From the NCBI RefSeq assembly GCF_012726235.1, contig NZ_JAASAH010000013.1, positions 105,930 through 169,929 of the forward strand: DNA of 64,000 bases, written 5' to 3'. Every line of letters begins with the position of its first letter. The stretch's first letter is position 1. The notes under the pieces were generated by a model, which was not told the DNA's origin, did not search any database, and was given only the letters and a program-made list of their open reading frames with translations. This document shows positions 7,711 through 16,847 of the stretch, piece by piece. Made by a program: the position numbers and the translations under genes. The stretch is from Streptomyces sp. HNM0574. Lineage in GTDB: Bacteria; Actinomycetota; Actinomycetes; Streptomycetales; Streptomycetaceae.

Positions 7711-8148
7711 TCAGGCCTCGGTCGACTCGGTGGACTCGGCCTCGGCCTCGTCCGCCTTCTTGTCGGCCTTCTTCGCCTTCTGCGTGATGGCCTCGCCCTT
7801 GGGCTCGTCACCGGCCGCCTTGGAGACGGACTCGAAGAGCGTGGAGTAGTCGGGCTTCGGCTCGGCCGTCTTCATCGGCTCGGGGGCCGGCAGACCCTTG
7901 AACTTCTGCCAGTCGCCGGTGACCTTGAGGATGGCCTCGACGGGCTCGGTCGGCTGCGCGCCGACACCCAGCCAGTACTGCACGCGCTCGGAGTCGAGCT
8001 CGATGCGGGAGGGGTTCTGCACCGGGTGGTACAGGCCGATCTCCTCGATGGCCCGGCCGTCACGGCGGGTACGGGAGTCGGCGACGATGATGCGGTAGTG
8101 AGGCGAACGGATCTTGCCCAGACGCTTCAGCTTGATCTTGACTGCCAC
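7711..8148 (-). CDS. rpsP: 30S ribosomal protein S16
   Basis: 145 residues. The first 80 are canonical S16 (MAVKIKLKRLGKIRSPHYRI, RAIEEIGLYHPVQNPSRIEL). An actinobacterial Lys/Glu/Ala-rich C-terminal tail follows, so the protein is longer than the 80-90 residues of E. coli S16. The start is GTG 8148 with AGGAG upstream. It is the first gene of the rpsP-khpA-rimM-trmD-rplS series; the promoter should lie in 8149-8372, but I could not pick a convincing -35/-10 pair. Confidence 0.97.
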   Translation of the reverse strand: MAVKIKLKRLGKIRSPHYRIIVADSRTRRDGRAIEEIGLYHPVQNPSRIELDSERVQYWLGVGAQPTEPVEAILKVTGDWQKFKGLPAPEPMKTAEPKPDYSTLFESVSKAAGDEPKGEAITQKAKKADKKADEAEAESTESTEA

Positions 8149-8372
8149 GGGTGTGGTGTCTCCTGGTCTTGACGTGGGTGGGCACCGAAGTTGCCGCGTG
8201 GGGTTGCAGAACCCGAGTGCCCGATGGACGCGTCAGCCGGAGGAGAGAGGGGTCCTGTGCGACTGTCGAGTTCAGCTGGCCATGATGCCACACATGGCCG
8301 AATGCGCCGAACCTGATCCCCCGCTCCCCCGGCCCTCCACAGCCCGCGCTCCCGCCCGGTGACGGCGGCGGT

Positions 8373-8972
8373 TCAGCCGACGGCCGCGACGGCGGGGGCC
8401 TCCGGGATGCGGAACTGCTTGCCGCAGGCGCCGCACATGATCGGCGCCTGCGCGAGCACCGAGGGGACGACGCGGACGTTCCGCCCGCAGTCGCACACCG
8501 CCTTGACGCGTACGCCGCCGCCGGAGGAGCCGTGCCGGGCGGCGGGGCCGCGGAAGCTCTTGCCGGTGTCCGTCTCCGTCGCGGTGCTGTACGCCTTGAG
8601 CGCGCGCGCCAGGCGTTCCATCGTCGGCCGGTACCGGCGCCGGGTCTCGGGGGTGAGGCTGACCAGCGAGAAGCCGCTGCTGGGATGCGGTTCCTCGGCG
8701 TGCTCCAGGCCCAACTCCTCGGCGATCGCGAGGAAACGGCGGTTGTGGTAGCGGCCGGCCCGGGACGTGTCCCGGATACCGCGCGCTGCGGCGATGCCGT
8801 GCACGGCCTCGTGCAGCAGCCGTTCGAAAGAGAGTCCGCCGCCACAGGCGGACGACGACTCTCCGATCAGGGATTCGGGCGCGGCCAGGTCAGGCAGCTC
8901 TCCGTGGTGCCGTTGAATATCGGCCCAGGCGGCTGCCAGTTCGGCGGCGAGAACTGGTGGTGTCGTGCTCAC
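8373..8972 (-). CDS. SprT-like zinc protein
   Basis: About 199 residues. The metal-binding HExxH occurs as LLHEAVHGIAAARG with a downstream YHNRRFLAIAEELGL segment. The C terminus carries a zinc ribbon (CDCG near the start, CGACGKQF later). This matches SprT-like domain proteins; whether it is a protease is unknown. GTG 8972 (VSTTPPVLAAELA) is my choice; an in-frame ATG at 9020 begins MTRNRNTTAF but has no ribosome site. Confidence 0.75.
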   Translation of the reverse strand: MSTTPPVLAAELAAAWADIQRHHGELPDLAAPESLIGESSSACGGGLSFERLLHEAVHGIAAARGIRDTSRAGRYHNRRFLAIAEELGLEHAEEPHPSSGFSLVSLTPETRRRYRPTMERLARALKAYSTATETDTGKSFRGPAARHGSSGGGVRVKAVCDCGRNVRVVPSVLAQAPIMCGACGKQFRIPEAPAVAAVG

Positions 8973-9020
8973 GTCGTGCCCAACGAGCCGGAACGCCGTG
9001 GTGTTCCGATTCCGGGTCAT

Positions 9021-9600
9021 CGCAAATATTTTGCACGTACCCGTCAGTTCACGCCGATGTGCTGGGACGAGGGCGGGTGGGCCGATCCGCGGCGAAGCCG
9101 CACAGCCGCCCGCAAGCCGGGACGTACCGTCGCGCATCGCGCGCCGGTCGCGGGCTCCCCCGCGCCGCTGTGCGCGCGGCCGTGCGCTGCGGGGACGGCA
9201 GGGGTTCCCCGGCGGTGGACGCAGTGACCTTAGCGCCGCTTCCTGTGCGCCCCGACGCCGGGGCCCGTCCGACGTACCGTGCGTAACCCCTTGCGGCGCA
9301 AGGGTCCGCGTCCCGGCGCCAACAGGGCCGCGCGGGCCGGGGGTTGGCGGCGGCCGGGCGGGGGTGCTCCGGCATGCCCGGGCGGCGGGGCCGTGCCACA
9401 CTGCGAATTCGGGAGGTACCGGAGAATCCGTCGCTCGCGGCGCCCGTCGGGGCGCAAAGGAGGGGCGTGCGAGACACCCCGGTGCACCCCCTGGACGCAT
9501 CGGCGGTTGCGCAGTTCCCTGACGTACGGGGACGACGCGGGCAGCGGCGTCAGCGGCGGGGGAACCGGCACACGATTCTTCGGCGGATTGGGGCGTTGCG
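9021..9600. other. Gap of about 580 bases with remnant-like coding signal at its 3' end
   Basis: From 9021 to about 9455 I see no convincing gene, only GC-rich open frames on both strands with arginine/alanine-rich translations. The short A/T-rich stretch at 9021-9040 may be promoter material for the SprT-like gene. From 9467 (GTG, with AAAGGAGG at 9456-9463) two consecutive plus-strand frames look coding and may be a displaced N terminus of the methyltransferase that follows. Confidence 0.5.
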
Positions 9601-10419
9601 ATGGCACCCGCGCTCGTACAGCACCGGCACCTCGCGCAGCACACGCGCGACTGGGCCGAGATTCAGGAGCGGATGCTGGTGCCGCTGTTCGAGGCGGCGT
9701 ACGAGCGGATGGACGTGGGTGAGGGGACGCGGCTGCTGGGGCTGGGCTGCGGTTCGGGGCTCGCGCTGCTGCTGGCTGCCTCGCGCGGTGCCTCCGTCGT
9801 CGGGGTCGACGCGGACGAGGCGCGGCTGGCGCTGGCGCGGGAGCGGCTGCTGCCGGAACCGGAGGCGGGCGGGCAGCCGTGGGACGCGCGGCTGGTGCTG
9901 GGTTCTCCCGGCGAGGTGCCGCCGGGCGGGCCGCCGCCGAATCTGGTCACCGCGTTCGACGCGCTGCCCTCGGCCGAGGCGCTCGCCCGTACCGCGGCCG
10001 GTGTGGAGCGCGGCACCCCCGTGGTGCTGGCGGGCTGGGGCCCGGCGGAGCGCTGCGCGGCGGCCCCGGTCCTGCGGCTGGCGGCCCGGCTCGCGGACCC
10101 GGCGGGCCCCGCGTCCGCCTCGCCCGGGACCGCCGGGGGCTGGGTGCCCGGCGGGCGGGACGATCTGGAGGAGCTGGCGCTGCGTTCGGGACTGCGGCTG
10201 GAGGGTTCGGGCCGGGTGACGTGCCCGTTCGGGTACGCGGACGTGGAGAGCGCGGTGCGGGGTCTGCTCTCGACGGGCCTGTACGAGGAGGCGGTGCGGG
10301 CGACGGATCTCGGCCTGGTCGTCAAGGAGTTGACGGAGGCGCTGCATCCGCACCGCCGGGCGGACGGCACGGTGTGGATGCCGAACCTGTTCCGTTACGT
10401 GATCGCCCGCACGGTCTGA
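9601..10419 (+). CDS. Class I SAM-dependent methyltransferase
   Basis: 272 residues. The SAM-binding motif I is LLGLGCGSGLALLLAASRGA (about residues 41-60) with the acidic ribose contact VVGVDADEARL after it. No substrate is suggested by the context. ATG 9601 lacks a strong ribosome site; coding-like sequence upstream in other frames suggests that the true N terminus may be longer and interrupted by indels. The 3' end overlaps the convergent GNAT gene by 25 bases. Confidence 0.8.
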   Translation: MAPALVQHRHLAQHTRDWAEIQERMLVPLFEAAYERMDVGEGTRLLGLGCGSGLALLLAASRGASVVGVDADEARLALARERLLPEPEAGGQPWDARLVLGSPGEVPPGGPPPNLVTAFDALPSAEALARTAAGVERGTPVVLAGWGPAERCAAAPVLRLAARLADPAGPASASPGTAGGWVPGGRDDLEELALRSGLRLEGSGRVTCPFGYADVESAVRGLLSTGLYEEAVRATDLGLVVKELTEALHPHRRADGTVWMPNLFRYVIARTV

Positions 10420-10970
10420 CCGTCGCCGGGCTCCTCGCGGGTGTCTCCCGGTGGCCATTCCTCGGCGGTGAGGGCGAAGCGTTCGTGGTCGCGCCAGGCA
10501 TCGTTCAGGTAGAGCATCCGCGGGGAGAAGCCCTCGTGGCGGAAGCCGAGCCGTCGGGCCATGGCGAGTGAGCGGGCGTTGTCGGGCTGGACGTTGATCT
10601 CCAGCCGGTGCAGCGCGAGCCCCTCGGGCGGCGGGGCGAAGCAGTGGCCGACGACGAGCCGCATGCCCTCGGTCATCCGGCCCGTGCCGGCGTACGGCAG
10701 GTAGCTGTCGTAGCCGAGGGAGCCGTTGCGGAAGCGGGCGCGGACGATGTTCGCGACGTTGACGCGTCCGACGAGGCCGTCGTCCTCACGGTCGAGGATC
10801 AGCAGGGTGCGCAGCAGCGGGCCCTGCCTGCGGAGCAGGTCGGGGAAGCCGTCGGGCTCGACCGGGTTCCACGGGCTGAGGTGGTCGGCGGAGCGGAGCA
10901 CCGCCTCGCGGTAGGCGGTCTCGTCCGACGGCTGCGGGGGCCGGATGTATACGCGCATGCACGACATCAT
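10395..10970 (-). CDS. GNAT family N-acetyltransferase (RimJ/RimL-like)
   Basis: About 187-191 residues. The fold is shown by MRVYIRPPQPSDETAYREAV at the N terminus, the central GSLGYDSYLPYAGTGRMTEG acetyl-CoA region and LEINVQPDNARSLAMARRLGF, typical of ribosomal-protein or small-molecule N-acetyltransferases. The start is uncertain: ATG codons lie at 10970, 10967 and 10958. A GGGGG stretch favours 10967 or 10970, while homology begins at 10958. The substrate is unknown. Confidence 0.85.
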   Translation of the reverse strand: MMSCMRVYIRPPQPSDETAYREAVLRSADHLSPWNPVEPDGFPDLLRRQGPLLRTLLILDREDDGLVGRVNVANIVRARFRNGSLGYDSYLPYAGTGRMTEGMRLVVGHCFAPPPEGLALHRLEINVQPDNARSLAMARRLGFRHEGFSPRMLYLNDAWRDHERFALTAEEWPPGDTREEPGDGQTVRAIT

Positions 10971-10991
10971 CGGCCCCCGCCCGCGGGGAGA

Positions 10992-12548
10992 TCACTTCGG
11001 GGGGAGCATGTCCTTGAACTCCTGCGGGAGTTCGAAGTCGCCCGGGCCCTGGCCGGCGCCGGGGCCGAGGGCGCCGCCGTTGGCCTTGCGCTCGGCGGCC
11101 TCCTGCTCCTCCTGCTTGCGCTTCATGGGGTTGCCGGACTGGCGCTTGCCCTTGTTCTTCTTCTGCTGCTTGCCCTTGGCCTTCTTGGTGCCGCCACCGC
11201 CGGGCATTCCCGGCATGCCGGGCATCCCGCCGGGCATGCCGCCGCCCTGGGCCATCTTCGACATCATCTTGCGGGCCTCGAAGAACCGCTCGACGAGGTT
11301 CTTCACGGCGCTGACGTCGACGCCGGAGCCGCGGGCGATGCGGGCACGGCGGGAGCCGTTGATGATCGTCGGCTCGGCCCGCTCGTGCGGGGTCATCGAC
11401 TTGATGATCGCGGCGGTGCGGTCGACGTCCTTCTCGTCGAGGTTGTTGATCTGCTCCTTCATCTGGCCCATGCCGGGCATCATGCCGAGCAGCTTGGAGA
11501 TGGAGCCCATCTTGCGGACCTGTTCCATCTGCGCCAGGAAGTCGTCGAGCGTGAACTCCTTGGGGCCCTTCTGCAGCTTCGCGGCCATCTTCTCGGCCTC
11601 TTGCTGGCTGAAGGTCTGCTCGGCCTTCTCGATCAGCGTGAGCATGTCGCCCATGCCGAGGATGCGGGACGCCATGCGGTCCGGGTGGAACGCGTCGAAG
11701 TCGTCCAGCTTCTCGCCGTTGGAGGCGAACATGATCTGCTTGCCGGTCACCTGGGCGACCGAGAGGGCGGCACCGCCGCGCGCGTCACCGTCGAGCTTGG
11801 AGAGCACGACGCCGTCGAAGCCGACGCCGTCCTGGAACGCCTCGGCGGTGGTGACGGCGTCCTGACCGATCATGGCGTCGACGACGAAGAGGACCTCGTC
11901 GGGGCTGACGGCGTCGCGGATGTCCGCGGCCTGCTGCATCAGCTCCTGGTCGATGCCGAGGCGGCCGGCGGTGTCGACGATGACGACGTCGTGCTGCTTG
12001 TCGCGGGCGTGGACGACGGAGTCCTTGGCGACCTGCACGGGGTCGCCGACGCCGTTGCCCGGCTCGGGCGCGAAGACGGCGACGCCGGCGCGCTCGGCGA
12101 CGACGGACAGCTGGTTGACGGCGTTGGGGCGCTGGAGGTCGCAGGCGACGAGCATGGGCGTGTGCCCCTGCTGCTTGAGCCAGACGCCGAGCTTGCCCGC
12201 GAGGGTGGTCTTACCGGCGCCCTGGAGGCCGGCGAGCATGATCACGGTGGGCGGGTTCTTGGCGAACCGGAGCCGGCGGGTCTCGCCGCCGAGGATGCCG
12301 ATGAGCTCCTCGTTGACGATCTTGATGACCTGCTGGGCGGGGTTCAGCGCCTGGGAGACCTCGGCACCGAGCGCCCGCTCCTTGACCCCCTTGATGAAGG
12401 CCCGGACGACGGGCAGCGCGACATCGGCCTCCAGCAGGGCGATGCGGATCTCCCGCGCCGTGGCGTCGATGTCCGCCTCCGACAGGCGTCCCTTGCCCCG
12501 GAGGTTCTTGAAGGTCGCTGCGAGGCGATCGGAGAGAGTGTCGAACAC
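10992..12548 (-). CDS. ffh: Signal recognition particle protein Ffh (SRP54)
   Basis: 518 residues. The N domain is followed by the G domain with P-loop GLQGAGKTTLAGKLG, DTAGRLGIDQ and SKLDGDARGG, then a Met-rich M domain (GMMPGMGQMKEQ, SRRARIARGSGV). The C-terminal extension is rich in GMPG repeats and Lys/Gln. It binds 4.5S/SRP RNA and targets nascent membrane and secreted proteins to FtsY, which is also in this window. Start GTG 12548 begins VFDTLSDRLAATFKNLRGKG, the standard Ffh N terminus. Confidence 0.97.
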   Translation of the reverse strand: MFDTLSDRLAATFKNLRGKGRLSEADIDATAREIRIALLEADVALPVVRAFIKGVKERALGAEVSQALNPAQQVIKIVNEELIGILGGETRRLRFAKNPPTVIMLAGLQGAGKTTLAGKLGVWLKQQGHTPMLVACDLQRPNAVNQLSVVAERAGVAVFAPEPGNGVGDPVQVAKDSVVHARDKQHDVVIVDTAGRLGIDQELMQQAADIRDAVSPDEVLFVVDAMIGQDAVTTAEAFQDGVGFDGVVLSKLDGDARGGAALSVAQVTGKQIMFASNGEKLDDFDAFHPDRMASRILGMGDMLTLIEKAEQTFSQQEAEKMAAKLQKGPKEFTLDDFLAQMEQVRKMGSISKLLGMMPGMGQMKEQINNLDEKDVDRTAAIIKSMTPHERAEPTIINGSRRARIARGSGVDVSAVKNLVERFFEARKMMSKMAQGGGMPGGMPGMPGMPGGGGTKKAKGKQQKKNKGKRQSGNPMKRKQEEQEAAERKANGGALGPGAGQGPGDFELPQEFKDMLPPK

Positions 12549-12624
12549 GGCGGTCGCGGATCCTTCACGTTGGGGGTCAAGTCGGCGGTCGGCCCCCAAG
12601 GGTATCCGTCCTCGCCCGAAGCAG

Positions 12625-15048
12625 TCAGCCTCGGTCGGGGGCCAGCGCCCGCCGCACCGCGGCGGCCAGCCCGGCGGCCCCCTCGGGCGGCAGCGGGGCG
12701 CCGTCGGGGCCGGTGACGTAGAAGGCGTCGACGGCGTTCCCGCCGAGGGTGCTGACGTGCGCGCTGCGTACGGTCACGCCCGCCGTCTCCAGGGCCCGGC
12801 CGATGCGGTGCAGCAGGCCGGGGGCGTCCTCGGCGCGGACCTCCAGGACGGTGGCCAGGCGGGAGGTGCCGGGCGGCGCGGTGACCCGGGGCGGCGGCGC
12901 CTGCCGCGCGGTCCGGTGCCGCGGCCGCCGGTACGCGGCCTCGCGCGCGGCCAGCCGTCCGGGGACGTCGAGCGAGCCGTCGAGCGCCCGGACGAGGTCG
13001 GCGCGGAGCCGGGCGGCGTCCGGCGGGGCACCCAAGGCGGCGGCGACGCGCCAGGTCAGCAGCTGTACGGGCGCCGCGTCCCGGCGGGCCGGCAGGACGC
13101 GCAGTTCGGCGGAGTGCACGGTGAGCCGGTGCAGGGCCAGCAGTCCCGCGACGGCGGACAGCAGGCCCGGGCGCTCCGGTACCGCGACGGCCAGTTCGGC
13201 GCTGCCCGGCTCGCCGGCCGCGCTCAGGGTGAGGGCCGGGCCGCCGGTGCGGCGGGCCTCGGCGGCCAGGTGTTCCGCCGCGGGGGTGGGCGCCGCGGGG
13301 GCGGACGGGGGCGCCGGGGGGTCACCGGCGAGCAGGGCGTGGGTTCTGCGGACCAGGCCGTCGACGAGCGCGGCCCGCCAGGCGGACCAGGCGGCCGGTC
13401 CGGTGGCGAGCGCGTCGGCGCGGGTGAGGGCGTGCAGGAGGTCCAGCGTGAGCGGGTCGCGTACGGCGTCGGCGACGGCCCGGACGGTCTGCGGGTCGTC
13501 GAGGTCGCGGCGGGTGGCGGTCTCGGCGAGCAGCAGGTGGTGGCGGACGAGGCGGGCGAGGAGTTCGGCGTCGGCGTGGCCGTAGCCGATGCGGGCCGCG
13601 GTGTCCCGGGCGATGGTCGCGCCGGTGACGGAGTGGTCGCCGGGCCATCCCTTGCCGAGGTCGTGCAGCAGCGCGGCGACGAGCAGCAGGTCGGGGCGGC
13701 GCACGTCGCGGGCGGCGGCGGCGGCGCGGACGGCGGTCTCGATCAGGTGCCGGTCGACGGTCCACCGGTGGACGGGGTTGCGCTGGGGGCGGCAGCGGAC
13801 CCGTTCCCAGTCCGGGAGCAGGCGCGTGATCAGCCCTTCCGCGTCGAGGGCCTCCCATACGGGCACGGTCGCCTCGCCCGCGCCGAGCAGCGTGACGAGC
13901 TGCTCGCGCGCCTCGGGCGGCCACGGGACGGGCAGTGTCCGCGCGCCCGGCGCGGCGGCGGCCGTCGCGAGCCGGCGTACGGCGGGGCGTGCGAGCGGCA
14001 GCCCGGCGCGGGCGGCGGCGGCCGCGGCGCGGAGCGGGAGGACGGGGTCGAGTCCGGGGCGTGCGGTGCGGGCGAGCACGGCTTCGCCGTCGTGCTCGAC
14101 GACGCCGTCGGCCAGGGGCGTGCGGGCGACGGGTGCCGGGCGCCCGGCGCGGGCGCGGGCGCGGAGGACGCGGCCGACCTCGCGCCAGGTGACCTCGCTC
14201 GCGTGGGCGAGGGTTCCGGCGGCCCGGTAGACGCGGTGGAGCAGCGCGTCGGCGTCGGGGAGGTCCAGCGCTGCGGCGATCTGGGGCTGGTCCTGGAGGG
14301 CGAGCCGGTCGGTGGCGCGGCCGGTGGCCAGGTGCAGGGTGTCGCGGATGTCGAGGAGGGTGTCGTGGGCGGCGGCCAGGCCCTCGCGGGGCGCGTCGGC
14401 GAGCCAGGAGGCGGCGACGGCGCGGAGGGCGGTGGCGTCGCGGAGTCCGCCGTGCGCCTCCTTGAGGTCGGGTTCGAGGAGGAAGCGGAGTTCGCCGTGC
14501 AGGCGGGTGCGTTCGGCGGCGAGTTCGCGGAGTGCGGGGAGCCGGCGGGGGGCGTGGGCGCGCCACCGGGCGAGGGTTTCGGTGCGCAGTGCGGCGGTGA
14601 GCGTCGCGTCCCCGGCGACGTGCCGGGCGTCGAGGAGTCCGAGCTGGGCCTTGAGGTCGGCGTCGGCGGTGTCGCGGGCCTGCGCGTGGGTGCGGACGGA
14701 GTGGTCGAGGGCGATGCCGAGGTCCCACACGGGGTACCAGACGCGGTCGGCGACGGCGGCGAGTTCGCCGGGTGGGGTGCGCCCGTCGTGGAGCAGCAGC
14801 AGGTCGAGGTCGCTGCGGGGCGAGAGCGCGCCGCGCCCGTAGCCGCCGACGGCGACGAGCGCGATCCCGGGCCGCTCGCCGAGGAGCCCGGCGAGCCACC
14901 GGTCGGTGAGCCGGGCGAGCGCGGCGCGGCGGGCGGCCCCGGTCCCGTCCGCCGCGCCGCCGTCCGGCCGCAGCAGCCGTGTCCGGGCCGTCGCGTAGTC
15001 GTCGTCCTCCGGTGGTGGACAGGCGTCGGGCGCGGGGCTGTCGGGCAC
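12625..15048 (-). CDS. glnD: [Protein-PII] nucleotidyltransferase GlnD
   Basis: 807 residues. The nucleotidyltransferase domain carries GYGRGALSPRSDLDLLLLHD, the HD domain carries LVAALLHDLGKGWPGDHS, and two ACT-like regions lie near the C terminus (PGLLSAVAGLLALHRL; APGLLHRIGRALETAGV). In Streptomyces, GlnD adenylylates GlnK rather than uridylylating it. GTG 15048 follows the glnK stop by one base, so it is the third gene of amtB-glnK-glnD. Confidence 0.95.
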   Translation of the reverse strand: MPDSPAPDACPPPEDDDYATARTRLLRPDGGAADGTGAARRAALARLTDRWLAGLLGERPGIALVAVGGYGRGALSPRSDLDLLLLHDGRTPPGELAAVADRVWYPVWDLGIALDHSVRTHAQARDTADADLKAQLGLLDARHVAGDATLTAALRTETLARWRAHAPRRLPALRELAAERTRLHGELRFLLEPDLKEAHGGLRDATALRAVAASWLADAPREGLAAAHDTLLDIRDTLHLATGRATDRLALQDQPQIAAALDLPDADALLHRVYRAAGTLAHASEVTWREVGRVLRARARAGRPAPVARTPLADGVVEHDGEAVLARTARPGLDPVLPLRAAAAAARAGLPLARPAVRRLATAAAAPGARTLPVPWPPEAREQLVTLLGAGEATVPVWEALDAEGLITRLLPDWERVRCRPQRNPVHRWTVDRHLIETAVRAAAAARDVRRPDLLLVAALLHDLGKGWPGDHSVTGATIARDTAARIGYGHADAELLARLVRHHLLLAETATRRDLDDPQTVRAVADAVRDPLTLDLLHALTRADALATGPAAWSAWRAALVDGLVRRTHALLAGDPPAPPSAPAAPTPAAEHLAAEARRTGGPALTLSAAGEPGSAELAVAVPERPGLLSAVAGLLALHRLTVHSAELRVLPARRDAAPVQLLTWRVAAALGAPPDAARLRADLVRALDGSLDVPGRLAAREAAYRRPRHRTARQAPPPRVTAPPGTSRLATVLEVRAEDAPGLLHRIGRALETAGVTVRSAHVSTLGGNAVDAFYVTGPDGAPLPPEGAAGLAAAVRRALAPDRG

Positions 15049-15049
15049 G

Positions 15050-15388
15050 TCAGAGGGCGTCGGGGCCGCGGTCGCCGGTGCGGACGCGTACCGCGTCCTC
15101 GACGTGCTGGGTCCAGACCTTGCCGTCGCCGATCTTCCCGGTGCGGGCGGCCTTGACGACGATCTCGGTGAGCTGTTCGGCGTCCTCGTCCTCGACCAGG
15201 ACCTCGATCCGCACCTTGGGTACGAGGTCGACGGTGTACTCGGCGCCCCGGTAGACCTCGGTGTGGCCGCGCTGGCGCCCGTAGCCGCTGGCCTCGGTGA
15301 CGGTGAGTCCCTGGACGCCGAAGGCGCGCAGCGCCTCCTTCACGTCGTCGAGCCGGTGCGGTTTGACGACCGCGGTGATGAGCTTCAT
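15050..15388 (-). CDS. glnK: Nitrogen regulatory protein P-II (GlnK)
   Basis: 112 residues, the normal P-II length. It starts MKLITAVVKPHRLDDVKEAL; the T loop RQRGHTEVYRGAEYTVD carries the modifiable tyrosine at the usual position (Tyr51 in YTVDLV). The C-terminal signature TGKIGDGKVW is present. It binds ATP, ADP and 2-oxoglutarate and regulates AmtB. The ATG overlaps the amtB stop by 4 bases. Confidence 0.97.
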   Translation of the reverse strand: MKLITAVVKPHRLDDVKEALRAFGVQGLTVTEASGYGRQRGHTEVYRGAEYTVDLVPKVRIEVLVEDEDAEQLTEIVVKAARTGKIGDGKVWTQHVEDAVRVRTGDRGPDAL

Positions 15389-16653
15389 GCGTCCACCTTC
15401 GTGTGGTCGTCGGCCGTGGCGGTGTGCGCGGGCGCGCGGCGCTCGCGGGTGGTGGAGCCGCCGACGGACTGGAAGTCGTAGGCGGTCTCGGCGTGGAAGG
15501 CGTGGTCGGCGCCGGCGGTCTCGTCCTCCTCGGAGGCGCGGAAGCCCATGGTGGCCTGGATCAGCCGGGCGAGGAGCCAGGAGACGGCGAAGGAGAAGGC
15601 GAGCACGGCCCCGGCTCCGAGGGCCTGCTTGCCGAACTGGACGAGGCCGCCGCCGTCGACGGCGAGGAACCCGACGAGGAGGGTGCCGATGAGCCCGCCG
15701 ACGAGGTGGACGCCGACGACGTCGAGCGAATCGTCGTACCCCAGCTTGTACTTGAGGCTGACGGCCCAGGAGCAGACGGCTCCGGCGACGAGGCCGATGA
15801 CGAGCGCGCCGAGGGCGTTGACGTCGGCGCCGGCCGGGGTGATCGCGACGAGGCCGGCGATGGCGCCGGAGGCGGCGCCGAGGGTGGTGAACGCGCCGTG
15901 CCGGACGCGTTCGTAGGCGAGCCAGCCGAGGACGGCGGTGCCGGTGGCGAGCTGGGTGTTCATGGCCATGGTGGCGGCGGTGCCGTCGGCGGCGAGCGCG
16001 GAGCCCGCGTTGAAGCCGAACCAGCCGAACCACAGCAGGGCGGCGCCGAGCACGACGAGCGGGAGGCTGTGCGGGCGCATCGGCTCCTTCCCGAAGCCGA
16101 TGCGGTTGCCGACGACGAGGACGGCGGCGAGGGCGCCGATGCCCGCGTTGATGTGGACGGCGGTCCCGCCCGCGAAGTCGATGACTTCGAGTTCGTACAG
16201 CCAGCCGCCCTCGGCCCACACCCAGTGCGCGACGGGGAAATAGACGACGGTGGCCCACAGGGCGATGAATACGGCCCAGGCGGAGAATTTGACCCGGTCC
16301 GCGAGTGCGCCGCTCATCAGCGCCGGGGTGAGAATCGCGAACATCATCTGGAAGACGGCGAAGGCGAACACCGGGATTCCGCCGTCACCGGTGAGGGATT
16401 CGGCGGTGATTCCCCTGAGCCCGGCGAAGTCGAGATTGCCGACGACGCCGCCGGTGTCGGGTCCGAAGGCCAGCGAGTAGCCGTAGAGCACCCACAGGAC
16501 GCTCAGGATGCCCAGTGAGATGAAGGACATCATCAGCATGTTGAGTGCGCTCTTGACCCGGACCATGCCGCCGTAGAAAAAGGCGAGTCCGGGTGTCATC
16601 AGCATGACCAGGAACGCACTGAGCAAGACGAATGCGGTGTCCGCGCCGTTCAT
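15385..16653 (-). CDS. amtB: Ammonium transporter AmtB
   Basis: 422 residues with about 11 membrane segments. Amt signatures include MTPGLAFFYGGMVRVKSALN, the DFAGGTAVHINAGIGALAA pore segment with its histidine, and the second pore-histidine region VVGVHLVGGLIGTLLVG. ATG 16653 has GGAG 7 bases upstream; the frame is open for 69 more codons but that part is not conserved. It is the first gene of the nitrogen operon. Confidence 0.96.
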   Translation of the reverse strand: MNGADTAFVLLSAFLVMLMTPGLAFFYGGMVRVKSALNMLMMSFISLGILSVLWVLYGYSLAFGPDTGGVVGNLDFAGLRGITAESLTGDGGIPVFAFAVFQMMFAILTPALMSGALADRVKFSAWAVFIALWATVVYFPVAHWVWAEGGWLYELEVIDFAGGTAVHINAGIGALAAVLVVGNRIGFGKEPMRPHSLPLVVLGAALLWFGWFGFNAGSALAADGTAATMAMNTQLATGTAVLGWLAYERVRHGAFTTLGAASGAIAGLVAITPAGADVNALGALVIGLVAGAVCSWAVSLKYKLGYDDSLDVVGVHLVGGLIGTLLVGFLAVDGGGLVQFGKQALGAGAVLAFSFAVSWLLARLIQATMGFRASEEDETAGADHAFHAETAYDFQSVGGSTTRERRAPAHTATADDHTKVDA

Positions 16654-16742
16654 GGAACGTCTCCTCAGTAAACGCCGTCGCGCCGCCGGGGACGGGCGGT
16701 GGGCGTTGCGGTCGGGGAAGAGCCACAGCATGGCGAGGGGGC

Positions 16743-16780
16743 GTTTCCGAGAATTGCGCCGGGTGTTTCGCGTCGGTGAC
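16743..16780 (-). promoter_or_regulatory. GlnR-type binding site upstream of amtB
   Basis: Read on the plus strand, GTTTC (16743), a degenerate TTGCG (16754), GTTTC (16765) and GTGAC (16776) follow at exact 6-base spacings. This is the reverse of the GlnR pattern GTNAC-n6-GAAAC-n6-GTNAC-n6-GAAAC with one weak half-site. It lies about 90 bases upstream of the amtB start, as expected for nitrogen-limitation activation. Confidence 0.7.
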
Positions 16781-16847
16781 GATGCGCTCCCGGCTGTTAC
16801 GCGGCGATGAACGGCCGCGCACAGCCGCGTACGGCGCACGGCAAGAA

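Noticed and set aside
9049..9477. Overlapping minus- and plus-strand frames of 100-140 codons
   Set aside because: No ribosome site, family pattern or consistent codon bias until about 9467.
10608..12716. 702-codon plus-strand open frame opposite ffh
   Set aside because: It is the antisense shadow of ffh; the translation is Val/Leu/Gly-rich without any family pattern.
11872..15156. 1094-codon plus-strand open frame across ffh and glnD
   Set aside because: High GC leaves long antisense frames open; glnD on the minus strand has clear domains.
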